DNA from: JBBATK01 sp044228685
GTDB taxonomy: Bacteria > Bacteroidota > Ignavibacteria > Kapaibacteriales > NICIL-2
Assembly: GCA_044228685.1 (NCBI GenBank)
Contig: JBGAUL010000002.1
Location: 124,001 to 188,000 of the forward strand
Direction of reading: 5' to 3'
DNA: 64,000 nt
Notes under the pieces: model-generated
The model's database searches: none
Told to the model about the DNA's origin: nothing
Seen by the model: the letters and a program-made list of their open reading frames with translations, nothing else
In this document: positions 25,119 to 33,663 of the stretch, one piece after another
Layout: every line of letters starts with the position of its first letter
Numbering within the stretch: the stretch's first letter is position 1
Translations under genes and position numbers: made by a program

Positions 25119-27002
25119 ATGGAAACACTTGAAACGCACGATGTGGTAAAAAAGCAAACCCGGCTTATCCACAGCGACTGCGTTGTAGTTCGATTTTCCG
25201 GTGACTCGGGCGACGGTATGCAGCTCACCGGTATGCAGTTCACGGACGCGGTAGCATTGTATGGAAACGATCTCTGTACCTTCCCTGACTATCCGGCAGA
25301 AATACGCGCTCCACAGGGCACGCTAGCCGGCGTATCGGGTTTTCAATTGCAGTTCGGCAGTACTGAAATCAGTACACCGGGCGACAACTACGATGTGCTT
25401 GTCGCTATGAATGCGGCTGCGCTAAAGGTCGAGCTGAAGCGATTGAAGAAAGGCGGTATTATCATTACCAATACAGCCGGCTTCGACAAGAAGAATCTTC
25501 GATTGGCCGAGTATCCTGAGGGAGTGAATCCTCTTGAGGACGGATCGCTGGATAACTACACGGTTATCTCCGTGGACATCACCAAGCACACACGCGACAC
25601 CTTAGCCGGCAGTGGTCTTGGCACCAAAGAAGTCGAACGTTCCAAGAACATGTTCGTGTTGGGATTGATCTACTGGATGTTTGATCGTGACATCCGTCAC
25701 ACCGTCGATTTCATCAACGAGAAATTCGGCAAGAAGCCGGATGTAGCACAAGCAAACGTAAGCGCACTGCGCGCCGGATGGAACTTTGGTGATCATACCG
25801 AGATTTTCACCAATCGCTTTGCTGTCGCTCCTGCCAAACTGCAGCCGGGAAGTTATCGCAACATCAGTGGCAATCACGCTGCGGCAATTGGATTGGTTGC
25901 GGCGGCTGAAAAAGCAGGACTGACCTTGTTCTTGGGATCTTATCCAATTACACCGGCTTCAGATATTCTGCATGAATTATCACGCTACAAAGCAAATGAA
26001 GTGCGCACCTTCCAAGCTGAGGATGAGATTGCGGGAATTTGTTCGGCAATCGGCGCGTCCTATGCAGGTAAGCTGGCAGTGACGACCACGTCGGGTCCGG
26101 GTATGTCGCTCAAGACCGAAGCTCTAGGTCTGGCATTGATGTTGGAGATTCCACTCGTCGTTGTCAATGTGCAACGCGGCGGTCCTTCCACCGGCTTGCC
26201 AACAAAGACCGAGCAATCGGATCTCATGCAGGCAATGTATGGTCGTCATGGCGAAGCGCCTCTTCCAATCATTGCAGCCGCATCTCCATCAGATTGCTTC
26301 AGTACCATTTACGAAGCGTGCAAGCTCTCGTTGGAGCACATGACGCCTGTAATTTGTCTTTCCGACGGATACATCGCCAACGGATCAGAGCCTTGGCGTT
26401 ATCCCACAGCCGACGATCTGCCGCCAATCAACGTGCATTTCATGAAGCATGCGGATTTGAATGGCGAGCCCTTTTTGCCGTACAAGCGCAACGACGAACT
26501 GGTGCGACCATGGGTAATTCCGGGAACGCCGGAGCTTGAGCATCGCATTGGTGGACTTGAGAAGAAGAATGAGACGGGTAGCGTGTCGCATGATCCGCTC
26601 AATCACGAAGTCATGGTTCGCATTCGTCAGGCAAAGGTTGAGAAGATCGCAGATTCAATTCCGCTGTTGAAGGTTGATAGCGGACGCGACAGCGGCAAGC
26701 TTTTGATTTTGAGTTGGGGTTCGCCTTATGGTGCAATCAAGACAGCGATGCGCGACTTGTTGAACGAAGGCTTTGACGTTGCTCACGCTCACTTACGTCA
26801 CCTCAATCCATTCCCCAAGAATCTCGGTGACGTGCTTTCCAAGTACGAGAAAGTATTGATTCCTGAAATCAATAACGGTCAGCTCATCCACCTCATTCGC
26901 GATCGCTATTTGATTCCGGCGGTCGGACTGCACAAGATTCAAGGATTGCCTTTTGCTACAGATGATATCAAGAACAAAGTCTACGAATTATTAGGACTAT
27001 AA
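25119..27002 (+). CDS. korA: 2-oxoacid:ferredoxin oxidoreductase, fused gamma/alpha subunit
   Basis: A 627-residue subunit of an oxidoreductase that converts a 2-oxoacid (probably 2-oxoglutarate) and CoA to acyl-CoA, CO2 and reduced ferredoxin, or runs in reverse. The N-terminal gamma domain (~20-205) begins with FSGDSGDGMQLTG. The alpha domain (~230-627) has GSYPITPASDILHEL, EDEIAGICSAIGASYAG and TTSGPGMSLKTEALGLA. The gamma-alpha fusion is the form seen in many Bacteroidota and Actinobacteria. The assignment to 2-oxoglutarate is by family resemblance. The stop is 2 bp before korB. The gene is divergent from nuo. Confidence 0.9.
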   Translation: METLETHDVVKKQTRLIHSDCVVVRFSGDSGDGMQLTGMQFTDAVALYGNDLCTFPDYPAEIRAPQGTLAGVSGFQLQFGSTEISTPGDNYDVLVAMNAAALKVELKRLKKGGIIITNTAGFDKKNLRLAEYPEGVNPLEDGSLDNYTVISVDITKHTRDTLAGSGLGTKEVERSKNMFVLGLIYWMFDRDIRHTVDFINEKFGKKPDVAQANVSALRAGWNFGDHTEIFTNRFAVAPAKLQPGSYRNISGNHAAAIGLVAAAEKAGLTLFLGSYPITPASDILHELSRYKANEVRTFQAEDEIAGICSAIGASYAGKLAVTTTSGPGMSLKTEALGLALMLEIPLVVVNVQRGGPSTGLPTKTEQSDLMQAMYGRHGEAPLPIIAAASPSDCFSTIYEACKLSLEHMTPVICLSDGYIANGSEPWRYPTADDLPPINVHFMKHADLNGEPFLPYKRNDELVRPWVIPGTPELEHRIGGLEKKNETGSVSHDPLNHEVMVRIRQAKVEKIADSIPLLKVDSGRDSGKLLILSWGSPYGAIKTAMRDLLNEGFDVAHAHLRHLNPFPKNLGDVLSKYEKVLIPEINNGQLIHLIRDRYLIPAVGLHKIQGLPFATDDIKNKVYELLGL

Positions 27003-27004
27003 CC

Positions 27005-28042
27005 ATGGACACAACTGTATTTCCCCTGCCGCAATTAAGCAGCAAAGATTTCGCTTCCGATCAGGAGGTTAAATGGTGTCCGGGTTGCGGAGACTATTCC
27101 ATCCTCAAACAAGTTCAAACGATTTTTCCTGAGCTTCCGGTGCGCAAGGAAGACTATGTCTTCATTTCGGGTATTGGGTGTTCCTCGCGTTTCACTTACT
27201 ATATGGACACCTACGGCGTGCACAGTATTCACGGTCGCGCATGTGCCATCGCAAGTGGCGTGAAGAGTGCCAATCCTGATCTCAGCGTGTGGATTGCAAC
27301 CGGCGACGGTGATGCTCTGGCCATTGGAGGCAATCACTTCATCCATCTGATGCGTCGTAATCTTGATGTGAATATGCTAATGTTTAACAATCAGATTTAC
27401 AGTCTGACGAAGGGACAATACTCTCCCACATCAGAGCACGGAAAGGTCACGAAGAGTTCACCATTTGGAACCATCGAAGATCCATTCAATCCTGCAGAAC
27501 TTGCTCTTGGTGCACATGCCAGCTTCGTAGCACGAACAATGGATCGCGATACAAAGCATCTTCAAGCAATGATTCGTCGTGCATACGAGCACAAAGGAAC
27601 ATCATTCGTCGAGGTCTATCAGAATTGTCCGGTCTTTAACGATGGCACCTTTGAAATCTTCACCGACAAAGGAACCAAGAAAGAAGAGACGATTTATGTG
27701 GAGCACGGCAAGCCGCTGATGTTTGGTCAGGAAAACGAGAAAGGTATTCGCTTCGACGGACTCATTCCGCGCATCGTAAGCATGAGTGACGGCACCGTCA
27801 GTGCAGATGATCTCTGGATACACGACGAAGGTGACAAAACCAAAGCAAACATCCTCGCTCGTTTTCTCGATGATCCGCACACCGCCGATCACTTCCCACG
27901 CGCCTTTGGTGTGTTCTATGTTGATGAGCGTCCGACCTACGACGAAGAAATGAAAAAGCAACTCCAATACGTAGCCGAGAAGAAAGGTCGTCCATCACTC
28001 GACAAAATCCTCTCCGGCGACAAGACCTGGGAAATTGTCTGA
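27005..28042 (+). CDS. korB: 2-oxoacid:ferredoxin oxidoreductase, beta subunit
   Basis: A 345-residue catalytic subunit that binds thiamine diphosphate and one [4Fe-4S] cluster. Cysteines at ~25 and 28 (WCPGCGDYSIL), ~59 (GIGCSSR) and ~204 (QNCPVF) are the cluster ligands. The TPP/Mg motif is GDGDALAIGGNHFIHLMRRN (~100-119), followed by NNQIYSLTKGQYSPTS. AGGA lies 8 bp upstream of the ATG. No separate delta ferredoxin subunit is encoded, so electrons must leave on a soluble ferredoxin, such as the one at 14091. Confidence 0.92.
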   Translation: MDTTVFPLPQLSSKDFASDQEVKWCPGCGDYSILKQVQTIFPELPVRKEDYVFISGIGCSSRFTYYMDTYGVHSIHGRACAIASGVKSANPDLSVWIATGDGDALAIGGNHFIHLMRRNLDVNMLMFNNQIYSLTKGQYSPTSEHGKVTKSSPFGTIEDPFNPAELALGAHASFVARTMDRDTKHLQAMIRRAYEHKGTSFVEVYQNCPVFNDGTFEIFTDKGTKKEETIYVEHGKPLMFGQENEKGIRFDGLIPRIVSMSDGTVSADDLWIHDEGDKTKANILARFLDDPHTADHFPRAFGVFYVDERPTYDEEMKKQLQYVAEKKGRPSLDKILSGDKTWEIV

Positions 28043-28112
28043 GTATCTCGTCCCGACTAAATCCCTATTTGGTCGTGTAAATTTTCTCAGTCATGACCAT
28101 GGATGGTCCAAT

Positions 28113-28141
28113 AAAGAGTCCCGTTATGCGGGACTCTTTTT
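28113..28141. terminator. Terminator downstream of korB
   Basis: Perfect 11-bp arms aaagagtcccg (28113-28123) and cgggactcttt (28129-28139) with a 5-nt loop and a run of T after. It ends korAB; the A-run on the left side could also serve the convergent gene at 28167. Confidence 0.9.
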
Positions 28142-28166
28142 GTTTGTGGGAGGATAGCACAGAACA

Positions 28167-29660
28167 TCATTGAGCTACTTTAGTCACAACAGTAGTTTGC
28201 ACTTTGCCCTCACATTCCAGCTGCAATACATATTGTCCTGTTGCCAAGCAGCTAAGATCCAGCTCACAAGTATTACCGTCATTCACCACATTGAGTAATT
28301 CCTCCTTAAGCACAACGCCAACTATGCTTGATACTCTTGCATGAACGGGAGCGCGAAGTGCGTACGGGTTGTGAATACTAATACGATTCGTGCATGGATT
28401 TGGCGACACTTTCAGCAACGGCAAGTTCACTTCGGAAGAAACCTCGGTTGTAGTGAATGCTAGTCTTTCAGCGTACATCTTTGCATCACTATTAATTCCA
28501 TCGGAACCGTAGTTACCAAAAAGCACTAGATCTTGGTTACCAATTAAGGTAGCGCCATAGCATCCATCGGCGAGGTCCGAACCAAAGCTCCGGGTCCAGA
28601 TGACGTCGCCATTCTTTGAAATACATGCTGCAAATCCATCGTAACTGTTTTCGTCGTTCTTGATTGGCATTCCTTTGCTATCACGTTTACCTTGAACAGC
28701 ACACATGACAATGTTCCCGTCTGGTAGCACTGTTGCCGATTGTGGGATGAGATACAAATCAGGGAGAACCGCTTTTTGGAAGAGTAACTCTCCGCTCTGT
28801 GTGAATTTGCTGAATTGAAGTGTGAACGTGGTTTTGACATTGACTGAACCAAGCACGATGAAGAACGAATCAAGGAACATCAAAAGTTGATGTTGTCCAT
28901 ACGCAGAAGAAGAAACGAATCGACGTTCAGAGCTATCAACTGTTGAACGGATCAGGATATACGGCTGAAAAAACGTATAGTCATTGCTCTTAAAGGAGTT
29001 GGCACTTAGGCTGTAGTGATCACCGTCAAGCGCACTATATGTCGGCGTTAAGCTAAAGGCATTTTCTCCTCGAATTAATTCAGAACTCACGACCTGTCCT
29101 ATGTTGAAGTTCACAACGAAGTGACTTAGATAACCTGGAGCGCTAACACTTGCGCCTCCGAAACACTCGACGCTTTGATTGTCTGACGACGATACCACAT
29201 TGATCTTAGAAGCAAAACCCTTGTTGACATTGACAACTTGAGTATCCAGAATTTCTCCCCTACTTGTAATCGTCGAGCGATACAACTGATAAGGACCGGA
29301 TACTCCGGGGTTTAGGTAACCCGTACTACCATATACATAGACCGTGTCGTCGCTGATCTCGCAAACTGACGATATGGTGTGCATTTTCTCTGTGTACTCT
29401 GATTCAGCAAACCCTGCTGTCCACAGCTCGTGTCCCTCACGGTCTATCTTTACAACAAAGCCACATCGATCATTGCCACCGATCAAAAACAAGCCTCCAC
29501 TTTTCGACGGCAAAACCTTTTGGACGAGTACATTGGCTCCTTGAGTTCGCTCTACAGCAAATGTTTTAGTCCATTGCACAGATGTGTCTCCGCCGAAGAG
29601 AGAACTGGCTCGAATGGAAAAGCACAAGATGTACAGCAGAAGCGCGTGTGATAATCTCAT
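28167..29660 (-). CDS. T9SS-exported beta-propeller-like protein
   Basis: A 497-residue secreted protein. A signal peptide (1-~22) is followed by about seven repeats of a beta-propeller kind, with motifs such as GGLFLIGGND, FVVKIDREGHELW, DDTVYVYGSTG and GDVIWTRSFGSDLADGCYGA, reminiscent of SBBP/WD-like surface proteins. The last ~85 residues are a T9SS sorting domain with SPNPCTNRISI, SIVGVVLKEEL and LATGQYVLQLE. The function is unknown; a surface-exposed binding role is probable. It is convergent with korAB. Confidence 0.75.
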   Translation of the reverse strand: MRLSHALLLYILCFSIRASSLFGGDTSVQWTKTFAVERTQGANVLVQKVLPSKSGGLFLIGGNDRCGFVVKIDREGHELWTAGFAESEYTEKMHTISSVCEISDDTVYVYGSTGYLNPGVSGPYQLYRSTITSRGEILDTQVVNVNKGFASKINVVSSSDNQSVECFGGASVSAPGYLSHFVVNFNIGQVVSSELIRGENAFSLTPTYSALDGDHYSLSANSFKSNDYTFFQPYILIRSTVDSSERRFVSSSAYGQHQLLMFLDSFFIVLGSVNVKTTFTLQFSKFTQSGELLFQKAVLPDLYLIPQSATVLPDGNIVMCAVQGKRDSKGMPIKNDENSYDGFAACISKNGDVIWTRSFGSDLADGCYGATLIGNQDLVLFGNYGSDGINSDAKMYAERLAFTTTEVSSEVNLPLLKVSPNPCTNRISIHNPYALRAPVHARVSSIVGVVLKEELLNVVNDGNTCELDLSCLATGQYVLQLECEGKVQTTVVTKVAQ

Positions 29661-29776
29661 GGATGGGTCATTAGAGTGAACATAGCCTGCTCTTTTTTAG
29701 GGGGTGTAGAGATTGCGCTGCGAAAGCCAACCTTCGCCGACCGATTTCAATTTATACAATTGGAGCACTAGATAGT

Positions 29777-29953
29777 ATGCTGTGTTTAACACAAGTTGAA
29801 TTGCAAAATGTAATGCGAGGAACAAGCCCCTTCCAATTCGTTAAAATCAGCGATAATAAACGTACTAACAGTGTTTTCTCTTCGACACAAGAAAGAACAA
29901 TGTCCTTAGCTGTGCAATTGATCCGCACAGACTTCACTGGATGGGTAGAGTAA
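29777..29953 (+). CDS. Doubtful small ORF (58 codons)
   Basis: An ATG frame encodes MLCLTQVELQ ... IRTDFTGWVE and closes with TAA. The frame is also open for at least 15 codons before the ATG. GGAG lies 11 bp upstream. The residue composition is protein-like, but I recognise no family. It could be a small gene, a gene remnant or chance. It lies between two T9SS genes. Confidence 0.25.
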   Translation: MLCLTQVELQNVMRGTSPFQFVKISDNKRTNSVFSSTQERTMSLAVQLIRTDFTGWVE

Positions 29954-30035
29954 CGACAGTTGTTGGTTGATTTGGTTAACTAACAACAATCTACTTGTTG
30001 TCTGTTGCTTTCAATTGTCCTCTCCCCCATTCCCC

Positions 30036-30063
30036 TTGCGTACAAATAATTCCCTCCTATATT
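30036..30063 (+). promoter_or_regulatory. Promoter of the propeller gene at 30296
   Basis: TTGCGT (30036-30041), 16 bp, TATATT (30058-30063) followed by ATG. The 9-mer TATATTATG is the same as at both TMTC-like promoters (4680 and 6881 regions). Confidence 0.5.
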
Positions 30064-30139
30064 ATGCTCGCCCTCGGTCAGCAGTCAGGCAACCGTACTT
30101 CTACCACGCTCACTGGCCGACTGACAATTTTGAAAGAGC

Positions 30140-30170
30140 TATGGTGAAGCTCAGACAATCCTTCACCATA
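30140..30170 (+). other. Leader hairpin upstream of 30296
   Basis: Perfect 10-bp arms TATGGTGAAG (30140-30149) and CTTCACCATA (30161-30170) with an 11-nt loop, inside the predicted 5' leader. No T-run follows, so it is not a plain terminator. Confidence 0.5.
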
Positions 30171-30295
30171 AAAGAGCCGTCAATAATGACGCGACTTTGT
30201 TCGGCGGAAGAGGAGGCCGGAGTCAGTGTCCACAATTGATTCGACTGCCTCCTATTGTTAGAGATCAGAAATACCAATTATCCCCGGAGCTTGCG

Positions 30296-31825
30296 ATGTT
30301 TCGCTGCATTTGTCTTTTTGTGTTGTTGACCTTTGCTACTTGTGTGTCTGCTCAAGACTTTAATCTTTCTATCAGCCCGACATCAGTCACTGCAACTCAA
30401 GGCGACACCGCAACCTGTGTGATGAGTGTTAGTCCGCTGGGCTCTTTTTCATCGAGTATTTTCTTTACTGCCAGCTCGCCTCTTGAGGTTGTCTTCTCAT
30501 CGAAGGCGGTGAATGCTCCTTATAATTCCATCGGATTCTATATCGTGACCGGAGCGGCTGACACCGGTTACTATAATGTCAACATCATAGCAGCTACAAA
30601 GAGTTATCGTGACACCGTAGTGATACATGTCCATGTTACTCGTAAGGTCAATTGGGCCAAACTGTCTAAGCCATATCATGACCCAAGCTCTGTCGTCGCA
30701 ATGCTGGACACAGCAGGAAAGTTCGTGTTGCTCGATAGAAGTAGCGGCACTTCATTAAAGACCTATACGGTATCCAATGGAGCTTTTGTGCGACACACAA
30801 CCGATCTGCCAACGAGTCAACTGTCGATCATCGATGCGTGCTATACTTCTAATGGCAAACTCTGGTTCGGCACGCATGAAGGTGTACTGAGTTATGACGG
30901 ATCAAATTTCTCCATGTTCAACCAAAGCAATTCAACCTTGCAGGGAAGTGATTGTTGGCGAATCACAAAAGATCGCAACGGAAACTTGGTCTTGATCGTG
31001 AAAAACCCAAGCACGGATGACTGGTATCTGTATAACAATGCCGGCGGCACGTGGAATCAGCTCTACACATCGAACTTGACAACAAACGCTCCTCTTTTCG
31101 GAACTGTTGATTATCTCAATCAGCTTTGGGCTTATGATGGCATCAAGTACAGCATATTCAGAATCAATTCCGGTGCGCGCTATGAGGACTCAGGGTGTGA
31201 GATAACGCAGGTCAGAGCTATGTGCATTACGAGAGACAGCGCAATCTGGATGGCAAATGATGATGGAGCAACAGCTTTGAAACTCTTGCGAAGCAAGAAT
31301 GGAAGCTGTCAGTCGTTCCAATTGCCAAACACTGTGAAGTATGAATCAATTCGTTGCATAGCAGCAGCAACGAATAGTAATGATGTTTGGGTTGGAACAA
31401 CATCTGCCTTGTATAGATTTAGCTCGGGCTCTTGGTCGCGATTCACCAAAGACAATTCGCTGCTCTCAGACAACCAAATAGTCAATGTTATAGCTGATAC
31501 TTATGACAACGTGTGGATTCTTCAGTCTGATGGCGTGGTCGTCACGAACATAAGCGGTCTTGTCAGCGTGCCACTCGTTTCAAACACATCCGACGTTGAG
31601 GTCTCTACCGACGACTCGAAATCGCAGATGAGTGTTGATCAGAACGGCATACGCTTCGTCGCACAAGCTAATAACGTAGAACTCTACGACTATCTCGGCA
31701 ACTTCGTCAGCACACAGGAAACACAGCCGGGCACCATTCAAAACCTTTTGCTGAACCATCTGCAGAGTGGCGTGTATTGTCTTCGAAATGGAAACAAGGC
31801 TTTGACCTTTGTCTACACAAGGTAG
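30296..31825 (+). CDS. Secreted beta-propeller protein (two-component-type ligand propeller repeats)
   Basis: A 509-residue exported protein. The start at 30296 is chosen because GGAG lies 6 bp upstream and MFRCICLFVLLTFATCVSAQ is a good signal peptide. An Ig-like domain comes first (ISPTSVTATQGDTATCVMSV), then propeller repeats of the Reg_prop kind: KLWFGTHEGVLSYDGSNF, DVWVGTTSALYRFSSGSW and NVWILQSDGVVVTN. The C-terminus (VELYDYLGNFVSTQ, LQSGVYCLR) resembles a T9SS sorting domain but lacks the PNP motif. In other bacteria such propellers sense polysaccharides in hybrid regulators; here there is no signalling domain. Confidence 0.7.
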   Translation: MFRCICLFVLLTFATCVSAQDFNLSISPTSVTATQGDTATCVMSVSPLGSFSSSIFFTASSPLEVVFSSKAVNAPYNSIGFYIVTGAADTGYYNVNIIAATKSYRDTVVIHVHVTRKVNWAKLSKPYHDPSSVVAMLDTAGKFVLLDRSSGTSLKTYTVSNGAFVRHTTDLPTSQLSIIDACYTSNGKLWFGTHEGVLSYDGSNFSMFNQSNSTLQGSDCWRITKDRNGNLVLIVKNPSTDDWYLYNNAGGTWNQLYTSNLTTNAPLFGTVDYLNQLWAYDGIKYSIFRINSGARYEDSGCEITQVRAMCITRDSAIWMANDDGATALKLLRSKNGSCQSFQLPNTVKYESIRCIAAATNSNDVWVGTTSALYRFSSGSWSRFTKDNSLLSDNQIVNVIADTYDNVWILQSDGVVVTNISGLVSVPLVSNTSDVEVSTDDSKSQMSVDQNGIRFVAQANNVELYDYLGNFVSTQETQPGTIQNLLLNHLQSGVYCLRNGNKALTFVYTR

Positions 31826-32218
31826 CATCGACTTAATTGTACGTGTACGAGGACTCTTGATGTCATGACAAGAGTCCTCTTTTTGTATCGCGCTCATCAT
31901 AGTCCTAGAGCAGTCTCGCACGAGATCGAAAAAGCTCCGAAAGACCTTGTAAGTATTGCCTACAACACTAAACACAACTACAGCAGTCCTGCTTCTCGAA
32001 ACGCACTAACTCAAAAGCATATCAGACTTAACGGCTTTCATGCTTCAACTTGTTTACTCGGAGCCTACACAATACTCATTGGCATTTACATCATCGTACT
32101 CCTTAAATCAGCGCTTCCTTCTTAAGTCTTTGATGAGTAGATTTCGCCAGTACATGAATTGAAAAGAGCGCGACGTCTCATTCTGAGATTGCATGTAGCA
32201 AAACCGACATCAACATCC
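31826..32218. other. Intergenic region after the propeller gene
   Basis: About 390 bp. Apart from the terminator at 31849-31884 no gene is supported: an 86-codon frame (31865-32125) begins inside the terminator stem and has no family likeness. Confidence 0.5.
31849..31884 (+). terminator. Terminator of the propeller gene
   Basis: Arms gaggactcttg (31849-31859) and caagagtcctc (31869-31879) are perfect, with a 9-nt loop and a following T-run. Confidence 0.9.
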
Positions 32219-32689
32219 ATGCGTATCACACTTATCATTCTCTTGCTTGCTATGTCACTCGATCTTCACTCAAGCGCTGCCTCATCCTTACCGGAGCAAT
32301 TACTTCTGCTAGTCGGTAGATGGCATATGGAACGAAACGGCGCACAGATCTTTGAGGAGTGGCAACAAAAGAGCGCGACGCGTTTGGAGGGTCGGTCGTG
32401 GATGGTGAAGGATGCAAAGGAAATCGAGCTCGAGCAACTGGTCATTGAAGCTGAAGCTGATGGTGTTTATTACAAGCCAACAGTCCATGATCAGAACAAT
32501 GGCGAGCAAGTGCGATTCAAATTGGAGGCCAGTGATCAGTCAACTTTTGTTTTTAGCAATGCTGATCATGATTTCCCACAACACATCTCCTACAGTCTGG
32601 TGTCGCAGGATTCGGTTGTTGCGTTGGTCTATGGCAAAGTCAAAGGACAAGAGAAGAGCATTCGTTTTGCTTATAGCCGACAGCGATAG
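32219..32689 (+). CDS. DUF6265-like secreted protein
   Basis: A 156-residue exported protein. The start at 32219 (MRITLIILLLAMSLDLHSSA) gives a clean signal peptide; a TTG 60 bp earlier is in frame but unlikely. The core LLVGRWHMERNGAQIFEEWQ, then RLEGRSWMV, FSNADHDFPQHISY and a C-terminal FAYSRQR match the DUF6265 family of small lipocalin-like proteins of unknown function. It is followed 75 bp later by a GNAT gene on the same strand. Confidence 0.65.
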   Translation: MRITLIILLLAMSLDLHSSAASSLPEQLLLLVGRWHMERNGAQIFEEWQQKSATRLEGRSWMVKDAKEIELEQLVIEAEADGVYYKPTVHDQNNGEQVRFKLEASDQSTFVFSNADHDFPQHISYSLVSQDSVVALVYGKVKGQEKSIRFAYSRQR

Positions 32690-32764
32690 GTAGCTCACAA
32701 CGCATAGTGTTGCATCTCACTAAAACACAACATCGTACTCAGCATACTCACTAAGAGTGGTCGA

Positions 32765-33280
32765 ATGAACTCCTCGTACACAATACGCTCAGCGCAACAC
32801 GATGACATCGATGGCATTGCGCTGGTGCATGTGCGGAGTTGGCAGACGACTTATGAGGGAATTGTCAATCAAGATTTTTTGAATAGTCTGGATATACAGC
32901 AACGCGCCGACAGTTGGCGTCGCTTTCTTTCCAAGACGCCCCATTACTGTCAAGTTGCCTGCGCGCCCTCAATCGTCGGTTTCGCCAAGTGCGGCAGTGC
33001 TCGCGATGAGCTAGGATATACAGCTGAACTCGCGGCTTTGTATTTGCTTAAGGAATATCAAGGTCTGGGCATCGGACGAGCCCTGTTACGCGCAAGTGCG
33101 CGAGAGCTATTGGAAGCCGATATGGACTCCATGTACGTCTGGGTTCTTCGCGATAACCCGGCACGTCAATTCTACGAAGCAATGGGATCAGAGTTTATAG
33201 CAGACAAAGAAATTGAGATTGGTGGCTCATTGCTCGTTGAACTAGCCTATGGATGGAAAGATCTTCGCGCGCTTGTGTGA
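32765..33280 (+). CDS. GNAT-family N-acetyltransferase
   Basis: A 171-residue cytoplasmic enzyme that moves an acetyl group from acetyl-CoA to an amine. Conserved points are IRSAQHDDIDGIALVHVRSW at the start, motif A in ELAALYLLKEYQGLGIGRAL (Q/RxxGxG/A pocket, ~100), and WVLRDNPARQFYEAMGSEF (motif B, ~128-146), as in RimI-like and phosphinothricin-type members. The substrate cannot be assigned. Confidence 0.85.
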   Translation: MNSSYTIRSAQHDDIDGIALVHVRSWQTTYEGIVNQDFLNSLDIQQRADSWRRFLSKTPHYCQVACAPSIVGFAKCGSARDELGYTAELAALYLLKEYQGLGIGRALLRASARELLEADMDSMYVWVLRDNPARQFYEAMGSEFIADKEIEIGGSLLVELAYGWKDLRALV

Positions 33281-33330
33281 GTGGAGTGAGTTTTATCAAA
33301 AACATCATCAATGGAATTCGATAGGAATAA

Positions 33331-33355
33331 CAAAGGGAGCACGAGGCTCCCTTTG
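33331..33355. terminator. Hairpin after the GNAT gene
   Basis: Perfect 10-bp arms caaagggagc (33331-33340) and gctccctttg (33346-33355) with a 5-nt loop, 51 bp past the GNAT stop. It has no U-tract, so termination is likely but not certain. Confidence 0.6.
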
Positions 33356-33545
33356 ACGTAGTATGAGTGATGGATCTGTGATTAGATCTTGGAGAATTTC
33401 GAATAGCTGAAGAGGAGTCTAGTTGGTGCCGTTGGTGAGTTGAAGTGTTTGTCTCGGTGAGCACGAGATTTACTGCATGATTCTTTGTGAGGTGGCGTGA
33501 GTGTGGTCTATTGAAGGAGCTTCGTCGTTTGTAACGCGTGTGTGT

Positions 33546-33616
33546 GGGAGCCTGGCGGATCGTGCGGTATCTGTCGTTCGTGTGGGCGGGAGCCTGGCGG
33601 CTCCCCTACGGGGGAC
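33546..33616. repeat. G-rich repeat with compound hairpin
   Basis: GGGAGCCTGGCGG occurs at 33546-33558 and 33588-33600. The second copy continues into GGCTCCC, giving a perfect 7-bp hairpin (33588-33594 with 33599-33605, loop tggc), and then a second overlapping stem TCCCC/GGGGA. The surrounding 250 bp is strongly G/T-skewed on the plus strand and carries no gene. It lies just past the stop of the minus-strand gene at 33664 and may act as its transcript end. Confidence 0.5.
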
Positions 33617-33663
33617 CGGGGTTGGTGTTTGGTGACGGTTTGCCGCAGTTGGTGGATTGGATT

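Larger units (their letters stand above)
29661..30295 (+). other. 635-bp intergenic region with promoter and structured leader
   Basis: The left part (29661-30030) is AT-rich with no convincing conserved gene apart from a doubtful 58-codon frame. A promoter-like pair lies at 30036-30063. From there to the ATG at 30296 runs a leader of about 225 nt with two inverted repeats: a 10-bp hairpin at 30140-30170, and AGGAGGC (30211-30217) matched by GCCTCCT (30247-30253). The second pair could hide a Shine-Dalgarno-like AGGAGG. Confidence 0.45.

Noticed and set aside
28043..28166. Riboswitch or small RNA between korB and the next gene
   Set aside because: The structure there is explained by a plain rho-independent terminator.
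29967..30239. 90-codon frame overlapping the promoter and leader of the gene at 30296
   Set aside because: It spans a promoter-like element and structured leader, and its sequence is not protein-like.
31865..32125. 86-codon frame after the propeller gene
   Set aside because: It starts inside the terminator stem and has no conserved features.
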